Shown here: piece by piece, positions 23,787-34,501 of the stretch
Layout of the letters: the number at the start of each line of letters is the position of its first letter
Position numbering within the stretch: position 1 is the stretch's first letter
Translations under genes and position numbers: made by a program
Notes under the pieces: generated by a model
The model's input: only the letters and a program-made list of their open reading frames with translations
Told to the model about the DNA's origin: nothing
The model's database searches: none
NCBI GenBank assembly: GCA_941918925.1
Contig: OW799236.1
Span: forward strand, 16,157,474 to 16,221,473
DNA: 64,000 nucleotides
Direction: 5' to 3'
DNA from: Phyto melanocephala
Lineage: Eukaryota > Arthropoda > Insecta > Diptera > Rhinophoridae

Positions 23787-24891
23787 CCCATTTACGCCTG
23801 GCGTACTCATATGAGGGTGGTGCTTCATATGCCCACATATATATTTCTGATACTTTATATTCTGTTTATAAACGAATTTGCTTTGAAAATTAATATGACT
23901 TTAATATAAAATAGTACCCTATAAGATTATGTACTTAAATTCTATAAAATTTAACATAAAATTTATTAGTTTTGCGAAGTATTTTGTTGATCAAATCTAC
24001 GTCAACTTTTTATATTTTTGTGAGTAAAATAGTATATTTTTAGTCTGGATTTATTCAAATACATTGTGTGTATCAAATTATAATGAAATAGGAAATATAT
24101 AACAATGTTTGGCATAATGGAGGCATATATTCCTGTGATGTCCCCAAATGGGTCCAAAGGTAATTTGCTACTATTATTTTCTAGTTTTTATTTTATAACA
24201 ACTAGTTTCTAGATATATTTGTAACTATAATATTTATTACAGAAACTAGATTTTACATAATTGTCCGCAAGTATTTGTCAAGGATATGAAAAAGAAAGCT
24301 AGGGCAGAGCTCGACTTGATGACTTGATAATAGCGTTTGTACCATGGCAACAAATCACGATTTTGTTAATCCTCTGGGCAAAGTAAAACCATCCCTTTAG
24401 TCTTCCAAAACTATAACAAAGGGATGAGAGGAGTCGATCATGCTGACCAGTCAATTGCAACATATCGAATAGCGATATGAGGCAAAAAATGGTGGTGGGT
24501 AATATATACCTACATGCTAGATTTGTCTGTATCTTATGCGTGATGGTTATATCAATTGGCCAATAAAGATAATATGGACCAGCTACAGTTTCGCCGGAGT
24601 ATTTGCAGATTTTATTTGAGGCAATTAGGAGCTGGAAATCGGCGTAAACCTTTCTCGCTAGTTTTAGACATGAATAACAATAACACCGGACGCTTTGCTG
24701 AAAAGCTGCAGAATAAGTTGAGAAAATCCCATATAATCCCATTGGCCTCATTTGCGGACGGCCATTTTTTTCCATCATGAAGAATTTTTTTTTTGTATTT
24801 TTTTTAGGTATTTATTTATGTCCTAAAAATTAATGAAATAAAGTTTTTTTTTAACAATTTGCTCCTAGTTTATATTTGGGTCCAAATGGGT
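23787..24891 (+). mobile_element. piggyBac-like element bounded by TTAA
   Basis: TTAA at 23783-23786 is followed by CCCATTTACG, and the right end CCAAATGGG is followed by TTAA at 24892-24895. The inverted ends therefore share CCCATTT, and the flanks carry the TTAA duplication diagnostic of piggyBac. The 1.1-kb length is about half that of an autonomous element. Only the C-terminal third of a transposase remains, so this is an internally deleted, non-autonomous copy. CCCCAAATGGGTCC near 24142 resembles the right end and may be a subterminal repeat. Confidence 0.8.
24335..24780 (+). pseudogene. piggyBac transposase, C-terminal remnant
   Basis: Conserved pieces appear in order: ATNHDFVNPLGKVK, YNKGMRGVDHADQSIATYR, GKKWWWVIYTYMLDLSVSYA, WLYQLANKDNMDQLQFRRS, then a basic tail ending FADGHFFPS. 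Family knowledge gives YNxxMGGVDxxD with the third catalytic aspartate region, KKWWW, and the NAWRLY box. A stop precedes GKKWWW, another replaces a residue before WLY, and there is a frameshift after GKVK. The catalytic core and the cysteine-rich end are missing. A 159-residue frame on the opposite strand (24299-24778) is only its shadow. Confidence 0.8.
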
Positions 24892-25639
24892 TAATATTTT
24901 AATTGCTTCCAATAACTTTTGGTTTGAGTTACTGTACATTTTCATTATTTTTTATTTTTTTATTTAACTTTATAATTCTTATTTAGTAGACTTTGAAATT
25001 GTTGTTTCATACAAGACCTAAAAGAAGCTCTCTATTTGTCTTATTCTATTCAATAATTAAAAAATTTGCTGATTTAAGTCTTTCTTTAAGATTTTAACTG
25101 ATTTTTTTAAAAGCTTGTCATTAATTTATTCCCGGAAATTTTTGTCTGAATTAAACATTTTTTTTTAAATATTCTTGAACAATTATCTAAAGAAAATTAT
25201 GTCTGTTTCTTCAATCAACCTTTTATTTGTTTCTCTTAACAATTTCTTTGAAAGTCGGAAATATTTTTAATCAAAAATTTTACAGACTCAAACATAAAAT
25301 TGCATTGAAAATTATTTTTTTTTTCTTTGCTTGAATTCAAAAATCAAGTGATAAGTCAGCATTCACGTTCTCAAAAATTTTTTATTGAATAAGAAATTTA
25401 ATTTTTTCTGTGTAGTCGATGCATTGAAAGAATTATTGACTTACATTTCTGACTCAATTGACCATTAAATAACAAAATTGTCGTATTTGAGCTGTAAGAG
25501 ACCCAAAGTCTACCATTATATTTATTAATGCGGCTTATGGGCTAGTTTAATCACCAATGGTAATCGTTTATCCTATTGTTGGACTTGTAGAGAAATGATT
25601 TTAGTAAGAAATTATTTTACGTTTTTCTACTGTATCACC

Positions 25640-25860
25640 TAGTAGTCACCTAGATCGTATGATATAACACCTTTGGACTATTTTCCTTGGGGATATATAA
25701 AATCTGAGGTCTTTAGGAATAAGCCAGCTACGATTGATATTTTGGAAGCTAACATTACTAGTGTTATTCGCGAGATGCTAGACTCTCTGTTCGGATGAAA
25801 CGGCCTTCCTCAAACATAGTCGCGGCCAACATTTATATGATATTATTTTCAAACAGTAAC
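25640..25860 (+). pseudogene. Tc1/mariner transposase, C-terminal fragment
   Basis: The frame reads DITPLDYFPWGYIKSEVFRN, then KPATIDILEANITSVIREML, followed by stops. In the family this is the segment around the third catalytic aspartate and the C-terminal LWGYVKSxVxxNxPxTIxxLxxNI motif. The normally conserved LWG is PWG here. Shortly after, the frame loses the usual HLxEIIF ending, although ATTTATATGATATTATTTTC near 25830 still reflects it. No terminal repeat is recognised. Confidence 0.7.
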
Positions 25861-26127
25861 ATGTTCCAAAAAATTATACTGTTCTGTAGTTGACAGAATC
25901 AACTTAACCTACGGGAACATCCCCGAACCGCTAAAAATTATTTGTCACAGCACAATGTAAACTGACATTCCAGTGTTAACACAATATAAAAGCTTATTTA
26001 ATTGCTGCATCTACATTTTTGATCTCCATATTTTTTCAAAAAACTTTTATTATACGAGGCGTTAAATAGAATTACTTTATTTACGTTGTTTTGTTTTTTT
26101 TCTTAATTGCAGTTTTAAAGCAATAAA

Positions 26128-26180
26128 TATTGACAAATTTTGACAATATTGACAAAAATGACAATATTGACAAATTTTTG
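26128..26180 (+). repeat. Short TTGACAA tandem repeat
   Basis: About five units of ATTGACAA(A/T)(A/T) and TTTTGACAAT alternate in roughly 12-base steps. It could be a small expansion in AT-rich DNA. Confidence 0.6.
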
Positions 26181-26972
26181 TTTCATTTTATTTCTGTCTA
26201 TTTTGCCTCACCCCATTGGCGAATTTACCACATTTTTGACCACCTAAGAGTTTCGAAAAAAACACATGGAAAAAGACGAGAAGTGAGAACCAAAAAAAAA
26301 CTCAAATTAAACCCAACATATAAAAATCTTTTAAGCCAAATAAATATCTGAAATATCGCGTACGGTTTTGACAGGAGTGCAATAAAAAAAAGGGTTTCGA
26401 GAGGTCCCCCAAAAACAATTTTAGTCGAAAAAAATTTTACTTTTAGTTTTCCAAAAAAAGTAATTAATTTTGTTTTTCTTTTAATCACTTGCAAATTGTA
26501 ATTATACATACATACATATATTTTTAAAATACACGGCAATAATTAGAAAAAATTAATAACGATTAATAAGGTAATAGTAAGACTGACTTTTTTTAGAAAT
26601 TCGATTTATTTGTGCTTAATTAGTTTGTAAAATTTAATATTATTCATAATTTTTTTTTAATAGTTTTTATCTAGATGTTAATTCCTTTAACTTAAAATGC
26701 CAAAAACACATTTCAACTTTAATTATGATTGTGACTAACCCAACTCACTCTCTCTATTTCTCTCTTTCTTTTTCTCTATGTTAATATAACAAAATTTGTT
26801 TGAATAATCCACCTCTCATGCATTTGTTAGTCATATTCTCAAATGTACTTATTGTGTTTGTTTCCGTGCCTCTACCACAAAAACATGACCGCATACATAC
26901 ATTTTGGTTTTCAAAGTGGTCACACGAGCGTATATAATATTTACCACGCACTTGAAACAGCTAAATGTATTA

Positions 26973-27878
26973 CTACAAGGTGGGCCAAAAGAAATCACCC
27001 TATTATTTTTGCAAGTGCCGGCCAATGTCAAATCAGTTTTGACATTTGTGAAGTAGACAGATGTAGAATTGAAATGAAAAGGTCAAGAAGCGATACACAC
27101 CCCAAGAACGCGGAATAATAGTATCAAGGCCGCAGTGGACGATTTTTCGACCACAATCATCATGAGCGAATAGGCTTTTTCCCATTTCAACGGTTACGTG
27201 AAAAAGCAAAACTATCACTTCTAGGGCACGAAAAATCTACGAGTAATGCACGAGGAGCCATTATACGAGCTCAAAGTGACTGCATGATTTGCTGTGCACG
27301 CTGGAGGTGTTATCGAGCCATTTTCTTCGTAGACGCTGCTGGTCAAAAGACACCAGTGGATGGTTTGCGTTATAGGCCCATGTTAGCCGAGTTTTTTCTG
27401 CTGCAATTGAACGAATTAGGGCTGGAGGACTTGTGCTTCCAACAGGATGGGGCAAAGACACAAACTGCGTGATTCACAACCGATATTCTAAAGGCGACGT
27501 TCCCGGGTTGCATAATCTCTCGTTATAACGATTTACATTGGCCGGCACGATCGCCCGTTTTAACCGTTCCAGACTTTTTGTGGGTTTTTTTTGAGGTCCC
27601 GCCCGTGACCGAGGAAGCCTTCAAGGATATATTTCGACACGAGTGCGAGAATCTGTTGCCCGAAGTTCTCGTCAAAGTGATAAGCATGCCATGAAACGAG
27701 CCCGTATAGCAATCAATTGTGACGGCGCCCATTTGGCCGATATCATCTTCTTGACTAGACCAATAAAATTCTAAAGATTCAAATATACATAATCAAAAAA
27801 CATAATTGAAGTTTTTCATTTAGAATAAAAAATTAGAGCCAAACAATATTGTATGACTTTATTTGGCCCACCTTGTAG
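26973..27878 (+). mobile_element. Tc1/mariner element with perfect 19-bp ends including TA
   Basis: TACTACAAGGTGGGCCAAA at 26971-26989 recurs as an exact reverse complement at 27862-27880, including TA target dinucleotides at both outer edges. The 906-bp body carries parts of a transposase on the plus strand. It is shorter than a complete element of this type, with the N-terminal portion rearranged around 27060-27170. The perfect ends suggest a more recent insertion than the other Tc1/mariner copies here. Confidence 0.9.
27180..27640 (+). pseudogene. Tc1/mariner transposase with mutated catalytic site
   Basis: The most intact frame (27284-27475) runs from AIFFVDAAGQKTP through GLRYRPMLAEFFL to ELGLEDLCFQQDGAKTQTA, ending at an in-frame TGA. 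The frame continues after the stop as TTDILKATFPGCIISRYNDL and then HWPARSPVLTVPDFLW. The second catalytic aspartate (FQQDGA) is kept. The third position, normally RSPDLT, is RSPVLT, an Asp-to-Val change. The first aspartate region (SDEAHF in the family) is degraded near 27160. The protein is therefore inactive by stop, frameshift and active-site change. Confidence 0.75.
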
Positions 27879-27880
27879 TA

Positions 27881-28317
27881 TGTACCAATAAAAAAAAATC
27901 CAGTTTAAATTTTAAACATTTTTCAAAAGTACATTTGCAAAGTTGCGAAAAAAACTGTTTGTTGATATTTGCGATGGCCGTGGCATTTTTAATCGTTTGA
28001 CAGACAAAAAGTGAAAGAGTTATATATTTTTTTAATATGTTTACAAACTGCTGAGAACGAAAAAAGTTACACGCCAGTGAATTTTATATTGCAATAATGA
28101 GTTTGTCTTTTTTTTTTGCCTTTCTGGCGGATTTACTGGAAATTTGACATTAATTTTGGGATTAAAAGCAAGAAAAGCAATTTGTCATACAAGTGTGTTG
28201 GTTTAAGAGTATTTAAGAAAAAACAAACAAAATTAATTTGAATCATATCCACAGAATTATTAAAAAAAGGATAATAAGGATGAGGATAAGGATGAAGGAT
28301 AAGAGATGAAAGACGAT
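27881..28317. other. No gene recognised
   Basis: AT-rich; contains a small GGATAAGGATGAGGATAAGG purine repeat at 28268-28300. Confidence 0.5.
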
Positions 28318-28640
28318 TCACCAGGATATGTGGCAACTTATTTAAATACAAAATAATGGTCGCAAAAATACCAAAACTACCTTTTTAAAAGCTGACGATC
28401 CAAGCTGTATATATGGCGACGGAGCTATTGACGATGCGAAACATATGTTCTTTAAGTGCGAACGATGGAAAAATGAGAGAAAGAAGTTGGAGGAGGAGAT
28501 TGATCCCGTAACTGTTGGGAGTATTGTCAACCAAAGGTTACGCGGAAATGGAAATTTGCAAAAGGTAGCGAAATACGCGGAGAACGTACGTAAAATAAAG
28601 AAGATTGATGTGGAAAGGGGATTATTATTACCCGCCTAGA
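28318..28640 (+). pseudogene. LINE ORF2 C-terminus with CxxC/H-C motif remnant
   Basis: The frame reads LKADDPSCIYGDGAIDDAKH, then MFFKCERWKNERKKLEEEI and KVAKYAENVRKIKKID. This matches the end of R1/LOA-type non-LTR ORF2 proteins, where a C-x-x-C...H-x-x-x-x-C zinc-binding motif (SPYCxYCxxxxDDAEHTFFxC) is followed by W and a conserved helix. The second cysteine of the CxxC pair is replaced by Gly, while the H and final C (KHMFFKCERW) are kept. A frameshift lies upstream near 28330-28360. Everything 5' is absent, as expected of truncated LINE debris. Confidence 0.75.
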
Positions 28641-29261
28641 CGCAGGTAATAGAGTAACGTGGCTGAACCACTTTGATTCCCTATCCGAAGTAATGCGAAC
28701 GCGGTTCTGGATAGAGACATTTTCAGAAAGAGGTAGTTTTTTAGTGTTAACACCACATACAGGATGTGACGACATCTGATGATCCAAAGGGATTTTCCTA
28801 CCTCACCACGAAAAAAAAAAATGGTTGCTACATTTATAGTAATTAGAACTACTGTGTATGATGTCATCAAAATCAAAGGAGATGTTTCGTTAAGCCCTAT
28901 TAATAACCTTACGTTTCATGAGAACTGGCAAAAGCGGTTGTAGCAGCGATATTGGCTGTCACCCAATAAAAAGTCTCCCATACAATATGTGAGCATAACA
29001 AATTACAGTTCGAACTGTATACGAATAGTAAAAGAGTTGCCAAATATAAAAACCTATTATTAGTCTTGTTCTAAGATCTTTTTTTTCTTATCTATGCTTA
29101 GATTAGAAAGCCGGATAGTTATCACAAGAAAAGTCCCATTAAAAATGTATTTGTGAGCATAAAATAAACTTTATAAATATTTTTTTAATACGACCAAACC
29201 AAATAATATTTTCATTCTCTATCTTCCTTAGAAGAGCTTAATGAATGATTTTAATGAAATT
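28641..29261. other. No gene recognised
   Basis: Includes mildly G+C-richer sequence to 28960 that may belong to the 3' untranslated part of the preceding LINE. No tail was recognised. Confidence 0.45.
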
Positions 29262-29500
29262 CTCATTCGGTAACCAGGTGAACTTGTCAGTACAAGACTA
29301 GTCAGTAGCTTGGGGGTTGCGGGTTCGATTCCCGCCGGAGACTCTGAGCTGGTCTGCTTTTCTTTCTTTATTATTTTAACTATTTCTATTCTTCTCTTTA
29401 TTCTATATTAAGGCATCACAATGGACCGTAATGATCTCCGGGTGAGGGTAACTTTGCACCACCCTTACCCACCTACCTACCTACCTTCCTAACTTATACC
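29262..29500 (+). mobile_element. tRNA-derived SINE-like repeat, plus copy
   Basis: GGGTTCGATTCCCGCC at 29321-29336 looks like a pol III B box within a tRNA-like head (GCTTGGGGGTTGCGGGTTC). It is followed by GGAGACTCTGAGCTGGTCTG, a pyrimidine-rich body and AGGCATCACAATGGACC. The segment ends with a (CCTA)n tail near 29470-29488. A full cloverleaf cannot be drawn and no clear A box is visible, so this is not a working tRNA gene. A second copy at 41405-41640 on the minus strand shares the head and the start of the body. Confidence 0.65.
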
Positions 29501-29568
29501 TATTTTAGCTTCACTTATGTTTTAAGAGACGAGACAATGATTTGGATAGGTAGCCACCCCAATTTGTA

Positions 29569-29645
29569 TACCCTTTACAGCAAGTGATGCGAATATATAA
29601 ATGTTTGTCAAAAAATCTTCTCCGACCCAATAAAGTGTACATAAA
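29569..29645 (+). mobile_element. Possible 5' fragment of a HINE
   Basis: TATACCCTTTACAG, then TGTTTGTCA, then CCGACCCAATAAAGTGTAC occur in the order and spacing of the type-B HINE 5' end. Nothing further downstream matches. Short and diverged, so tentative. Confidence 0.4.
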
Positions 29646-29837
29646 CGGTCTTTCAGTAGGAATATTCGAATTCTGGCAGCTGAGAGTGGCTGATCTATAT
29701 CTATCCATTTTGGATATAAAGTTCAACAACACGTCAAAATTATTTAATTGTTTGTGCTCTCTTCGAGCAAAGTTTCATCAAAACATCATCTTCAGTAATT
29801 CGTTCCGTTTCTCAAGATATGTAGTACTTCAACAAAC

Positions 29838-29910
29838 AAAATTGCCTTCGTTGGGTTGATACCAATCCACATGAGATCCAAGAGCGTCCAGTGTGGATTT
29901 TAGACAGGCT
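29838..29910 (+). pseudogene. Short Tc1/mariner-like fragment
   Basis: One frame gives NPHEIQERPVW, like the NPHxxxExPxHPxKVTVWCG region of mariner-like transposases. The next expected residues are absent. It could be a chance match, though the eleven-residue agreement is notable. Confidence 0.3.
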
Positions 29911-30299
29911 GCGTCAAGAGTTCATATCCTTTCTTTCAAACAAGTTTATTTCGCTAATATCTCACACACACGTTCTCTTGTTTAAATTTAAATTGTGTAT
30001 TCTGAGTGAAGCGTATTATGTATTAGATCATAATGGTGGTGAGCTACCCTGTTAAACAAATTTCTAAAACGATAATATGTATGTTCTTGAACGAAAAATG
30101 AAGGGTGTTTACTATAGAGGTATAGAATTTTGAAATAGAATAAAACAAAGATGAATTTTTTAAATTGACATGAAATTTACTTTCATCGAAAAATAATCTT
30201 CTAGCATTACAATTTGAATATGATTTTTGGCCTATGATCGCTATGGCTGGGTTGGACATAGTCTAATCTGAAGGTCAAATTTTTTATGACTTTTTTAAA

Positions 30300-30960
30300 T
30301 ATTTGTTTGTCGACAATAACAAGTCAAATGTTGTCCCCGAAGTGGTTAATCGTTTCGGGCTTATCGGTGTAGACTAGCGATTTTATATGTCCCCACAGAA
30401 TATTGTCTAGCGGTGTTAAATGGCACGATCTTGGAGGTCAATTCTCGGACCCAAAACTTAAAACTATAAGGTTACCAAACGTTGCCTTCAATTAATCAAT
30501 TGTGGCACCAGCTGTGTGATATGTTGCAGAGTATTGTTGAAATCACAGCTCCTGCACAGCATGGTTGTTCTATTGATGAACGAAAACCCAGAAATCATGA
30601 CTCTATAGCGGTCACCATTGACTGCAACGTTGTGATCTGTAAAGAAGTACGGACCAATGATTCCTCCAGACCATAAACCACACCAAACAGTTAGTTTTTC
30701 TGGATGTAATGGTATCTCAACACTCACTTGAGAATTATTATCACTTCAAATACGGTAATTTTGTATATTGATGTATCCTTTCAAATAAAAGTGAGCTTGA
30801 TCGCTAAACAAATTTCGCTTATAATAATCGGGAACAACGGCAATCTTGTAATGGGTTAATTCACCGAGTTTATGCCTTGCTATTAATGCGTCACTCTATT
30901 CAAGTCGAAATGCCGAGCCAAACTAAACATACATCACTTGACAGTTGACCAAATGGCCAC
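30300..30960 (-). pseudogene. Decayed Tc1/mariner transposase
   Basis: On the minus strand, the longest open part (30488-30727) reads SVEIPLHPEKLTVWCGLWSG then GIIGPYFF, NGDRYRVMISGF and a degraded LCRSC in place of the second catalytic block. Further downstream on that strand come a broken PPRSCHLTPLDN-like stretch and KPETINHF, near 30400-30340. The order and motifs fit the DDE/D core of mariner-like elements. Stops and shifts separate every segment, and no terminal repeats could be paired. Confidence 0.7.
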
Positions 30961-32293
30961 CAGTTAAATAAGTGTTACCAACTTAAAGTTTTTTATTTCT
31001 ATCAATGCATTTGGTACATACTTCACGCAGTATATAATGAGAAAAGTTTAATCCTAACTTGCATGGGTCTTGTCAGCGACAAGGGGAGTAATGCTGATAA
31101 TCGACTACAAAAACTCTAAATCAGTCTAATGTAGCACCAACGAACGTTTAAATATTCTCAAAAAAATTTTTTTTATTTAATTAAAGTAACATTGATATTA
31201 AACCAAGATGCAATTAGTTAATCAGCAGTTTTCAATCGATGAGCAATAAATGTTGAATTTGCAAGTAAAGGACCTTTATGCATATTTTTTGAGGCACACA
31301 CAAACTGCATTTAAACATACATGTGTATACTAATAGTATAACTCCACATAACAAGCAATTTCTAAATAATAGACACACACATAGAAATACGCACGTACAA
31401 ACACACAAACATCAAACTCATCAAATTCTGTATTCATTAATATTCAAAACAATGAATAAACTCTATTAAACATTCAAAACCCAATATATTCAATATTCCC
31501 ATTGTGATTTACCATAAACGGGGGGTGGGGTACACATTGTGTATGCAAAACTGTTGTGACCGGCATGTGTGTAAAATAGATAAAAATTTGTCTAACAAAT
31601 GCTGATAGATCGATCGATCTATTAGATTGATTTGTTATTGTTGATGTTGTGTATATGCATATTTGCTTGAAAACTGAAAAAAAAATTAAAATATTAGTTA
31701 ACAAAATATTGTTTGGTCGTTTCAGGAGTTTAATTTCTTTAATTGAAAAAGGTCTTGGAAAATTTTTGAAATTTTATATACAAAAATGTTTTAGATTTTT
31801 TTAATTTGTGATGATTTTGTGTTTAATAGCAATTATTTATTTTTTATTTTTTATAATTGAATAAATTTTCATTCAATTAATAAAACAAGGGGTATGCCTT
31901 TCGTTTTATCTTATTGCTACAGTGTTTTACTGTTTGAGGAAGTATAGTGCATAAAGGGTGATCCAAATAGATGTAGTTTTTAACAAATTAAATAAAATCA
32001 ACTCAAATAAGTTTTCTTTCGAAATAAATATTTTCTTTATTTATGAAACACGATTTCATTTATGGGGATAGTTTTTCAATAGTCTATCCTGTCAGTCCTA
32101 TTTTCCAAGGCTTTTCTAAAAGGTTTTGTTTCTATCTCACAATTGGCTTGGCCGATATTAACCTTAAGTATGCGAACTATTTTTGGCTTATTCTCATTTT
32201 ATCGTTCTATTCCCGCACTCCTAAAGTAAGAAAAGCGTTTTATAATTTTATTTCAATAGAAATTAATGTATTTGATGAAATGTATTTATCTAA
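30961..32293. other. AT-rich, microsatellites, no gene
   Basis: Contains a GATC-type palindromic run (TCGATCGATC near 31611) and A/C-rich repeats at 31370-31410. AAAGGGTGATCCAA near 31954 resembles a mariner-type end, but no partner was found. The 95-residue frame at 32043-32330 has no recognisable domain. Confidence 0.5.
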
Positions 32294-32471
32294 TAGCGCT
32301 GACAGACAAAGGGTTTGTATACGATATTAGTATGAAATACTACATGTGTGTCAACCTAAACTACAATTAAACTATCGAAACAAACTAGTTTATAGCTGGT
32401 TCTTATACTATGAAAATAGACGTAGTATATATATCGCACGAGGTATAAAAACCTTATATCTGTCAGCGCTA
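32294..32471. mobile_element. MITE with TAGCGCTGACAGA ends
   Basis: The left end TAGCGCTGACAGACAAAGG and the right end CTGTCAGCGCTA are inverted repeats that agree over about 14 bases and more loosely further in. Length is 178 bp. The outermost TA on each side could be a target duplication. No frame is present. A diverged partial copy is visible at 42338-42415. Confidence 0.75.
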
Positions 32472-32694
32472 TAAGATGGTCAAATTGCAGCTATGTTGCA
32501 GCCAAGGCGACTAAAAACACGATTAACCAACTTAGTCGGCAAATGATTGATTTATTTAAGAGAGAAAGATTTTATTTGTGTGATGCACCACTCTGCTAAA
32601 ACCAAATATTATCCATATTCATATTTATTGCTCAAGCCCATAAAAAGCTCATAATCATGAGTCTGAGAAGCTCATCTTTGACTGAAATTATCTT

Positions 32695-34120
32695 TTCAGT
32701 AGGATTTTCGAAAAAAAAATTAGCCGATTAAAATGGATTAGATCTTACTTAAAGGATCAGAGACAATGTGTTTTTATAATGAAAACATAAAGGGACCGCC
32801 ATCTAATGTTTGTTTTTCAACTAGTGCTTATTTCGTGAATGGTAACACTTAGCTCATGTCTGATTTGACAGATACATAATAAGTTTTATCTCTACGCTAA
32901 ACGAATATAATTGTGTAAACGCTTGAAAAATGCTGGGATATATTGCGACATTACTTTGGCCGATTTTGCCAAAAAAAAAAATCATCTCTTCAGATGAAGC
33001 TCATTTTGATCTTGGCGGGTATGTAATCAACCAAATTGTCGCATTTGGGGCACAGCAAACCCGCACGCATACATTAAAAAGCTGATACACCCAAAACGAG
33101 TAACTTTCGGAGTTCCACAGAGAAGTTATCTCGGCCCCATTCTATTTTTATTGCTTATAAATGATAATCCAAAGGCTATTCAATACAGCAATATTTTAAT
33201 GTTTGCTAATGATGTCAAACTTTATTCATGCATTAGAAATGATGAGGACAGTTTTTACCTACAAACTGATTTAAATAATTTCTTTAATTCGTTTACGGTA
33301 AATCTTATTGAATTGTATTAAACAAAATGCAAATCTATGACTTTCTGCAGATATTTACCGACTTCAAATGTTTATTCTCTAAATGGCTCTAAATTAAATA
33401 TTGTTGATTCGTTTCTGGATCTTGTAAATCTCTTTGATGTAAAAATTATTTTTAACTCTCATGTAACAATGACAGTAAATAAAGCTAATGTGTTATTAAG
33501 TTTTATAAAGCGTTGGGCTAAGGAATTTGATGATCCTTCTGTGACATAAAATTTTTTCACATCATTGGTAAGAAATTTACTGGAATATGGATCAGTAATT
33601 TGGGACCCCCAATATGATGTGTATATTCAAAAACTTGAATCAGTTTAAAAACAATTTGTGCTGTTTGGCCTTCATAACTTGCGTTGGAATCCTAATACAA
33701 GCTTACCGTCATATCGAAGTCGTTTACTACTCATTGCGCTCCCAACATTACAAAGCCGATGAATTGTTTCCCATATTGTATTTTTCCTGAATCAAATTCT
33801 AGGTGAAATTAATTCAACATATTTTCAATGTAAAAAATGTTTTAATGTTCCTAACAGGCAGCTTAGATCTTATGACCCGTTACATAAAAATTTAATAACT
33901 CAAACTACATTAACCATGTACAAATTGACTTTTCTGATAATGTTGCTGTAACTAAGAGGAAATCTGATAAGGCTTCTCAACTTAAATGCTTCATCCAATC
34001 CCCAAATAGGGCAATTATGCTGGTTGTTATAAGCGCTTTAACAATCTATTAACGATTTCTGGAACGAATTATCTTAATAAATTCTGATGTCGACTGGACA
34101 CCAAGATAGTGCGAGTTAAC
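32695..34120 (+). mobile_element. Non-LTR retrotransposon fragment split by a mariner
   Basis: A reverse transcriptase can be read on both sides of an inserted element. Before it: RLKWIRSYLKDQRQCVFI (32726-32779). After it: VTFGVPQRSYLGPILFLLLI, then FANDVKLYS at 33202. The catalytic YADD/FADD box is FAND here, an Asp-to-Asn change. Later pieces include VTMTVNKANVLLSFIKRWAK, LLEYGSVIWDPQYDVYI and LPSYRSRLLLIALPTLQSR, which fit the thumb and C-terminal part of jockey-like ORF2 proteins. Stops occur after SFTVNLIELY, after DDPSVT and later. The endonuclease and the first half of the RT are missing, consistent with 5' truncation. Confidence 0.8.
32790..33105 (+). mobile_element. Mariner deletion derivative inside a LINE
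   Basis: It starts after TA (32788-32789) with AAGGGACCGCCATCTAA, the same end as the mariner at 8069-9188. The 5' leader and ATATTGCGACATTACTT match that element. The sequence then jumps past the helix-turn-helix region to CATCTCTTCAGATGA and CATTTGGGGCACAG, and continues to CACCCAAAACGAGTAAC. There it stops and the LINE frame resumes. The copy thus has an internal deletion and has lost its 3' half together with a few LINE codons. Confidence 0.8.
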
Positions 34121-34189
34121 ACCATGAAATTCGGAGTTTTGTACAATCTTAGATTTATGGGAATTAAAAATTATAAAGAAAAGTGATAA

Positions 34190-34476
34190 TAAAATAAGAC
34201 AGAATTACAACAAAAGAAAAAGATTTTGGTAGTAAATTTTGTTCTCACCCATCTTTGGTAGGAAATATAAATACAATAATCATTTGATTATCGAATTCTA
34301 TTTCCAAACAGCTTGTGAGTTAAATAGATGATATTTGCAACGAGCACTGAAATACCAATCAAAGAATGCTGATGACGATACCGTAGCTGATTTCGAAAAT
34401 ATATTCCACTCGGCTAGTGTCGGTAAAAAACTAACTTTTGCAGTACATTCTTTCATTGTCACAAATAAAATTTAAT
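34190..34476 (+). repeat. Dispersed repeat with hairpin module, copy 2
   Basis: The segment 34311-34476 aligns by eye with 53270-53436: TTGTGAGTTAAATAGATGAT, ATGCTGATGACGATACCGTA, TATTCCACTCGGCT and ACATTCTTTCATTGTCACAA-like blocks are in the same order. Weaker similarity extends upstream (TTGTTCTCACCCATC). The length and recurrence suggest a retroposon 3' part or SINE-like repeat; the family is unknown to me. Confidence 0.7.
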
Positions 34477-34501
34477 TTCTTAATAATTAAAACAATTTAA
34501 A

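Larger units (their letters stand above)
24896..26970. other. AT-rich sequence with small remnants
   Basis: Apart from the Tc1/mariner remnant at 25640-25860 and the short repeat at 26128-26180, nothing is recognisable. 24930-25420 holds T-rich sequence faintly like the minisatellite. Frames at 26130-26351 and 26225-26539 overlap on opposite strands without motifs. Confidence 0.5.

Noticed and set aside
24299..24778. 159-residue minus-strand open frame, among the longest in the window
   Set aside because: It lies antisense to the piggyBac remnant at 24335-24780, whose plus-strand motifs (GVDHADQ, GKKWWW) are clear. The minus frame has no family motif.
29301..29345. A tRNA gene, because of GGGTTCGATTCCCGCC
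   Set aside because: Only the T-arm-like region is convincing. No acceptor stem or anticodon arm could be folded, and the segment recurs as a dispersed repeat at 41405-41640.
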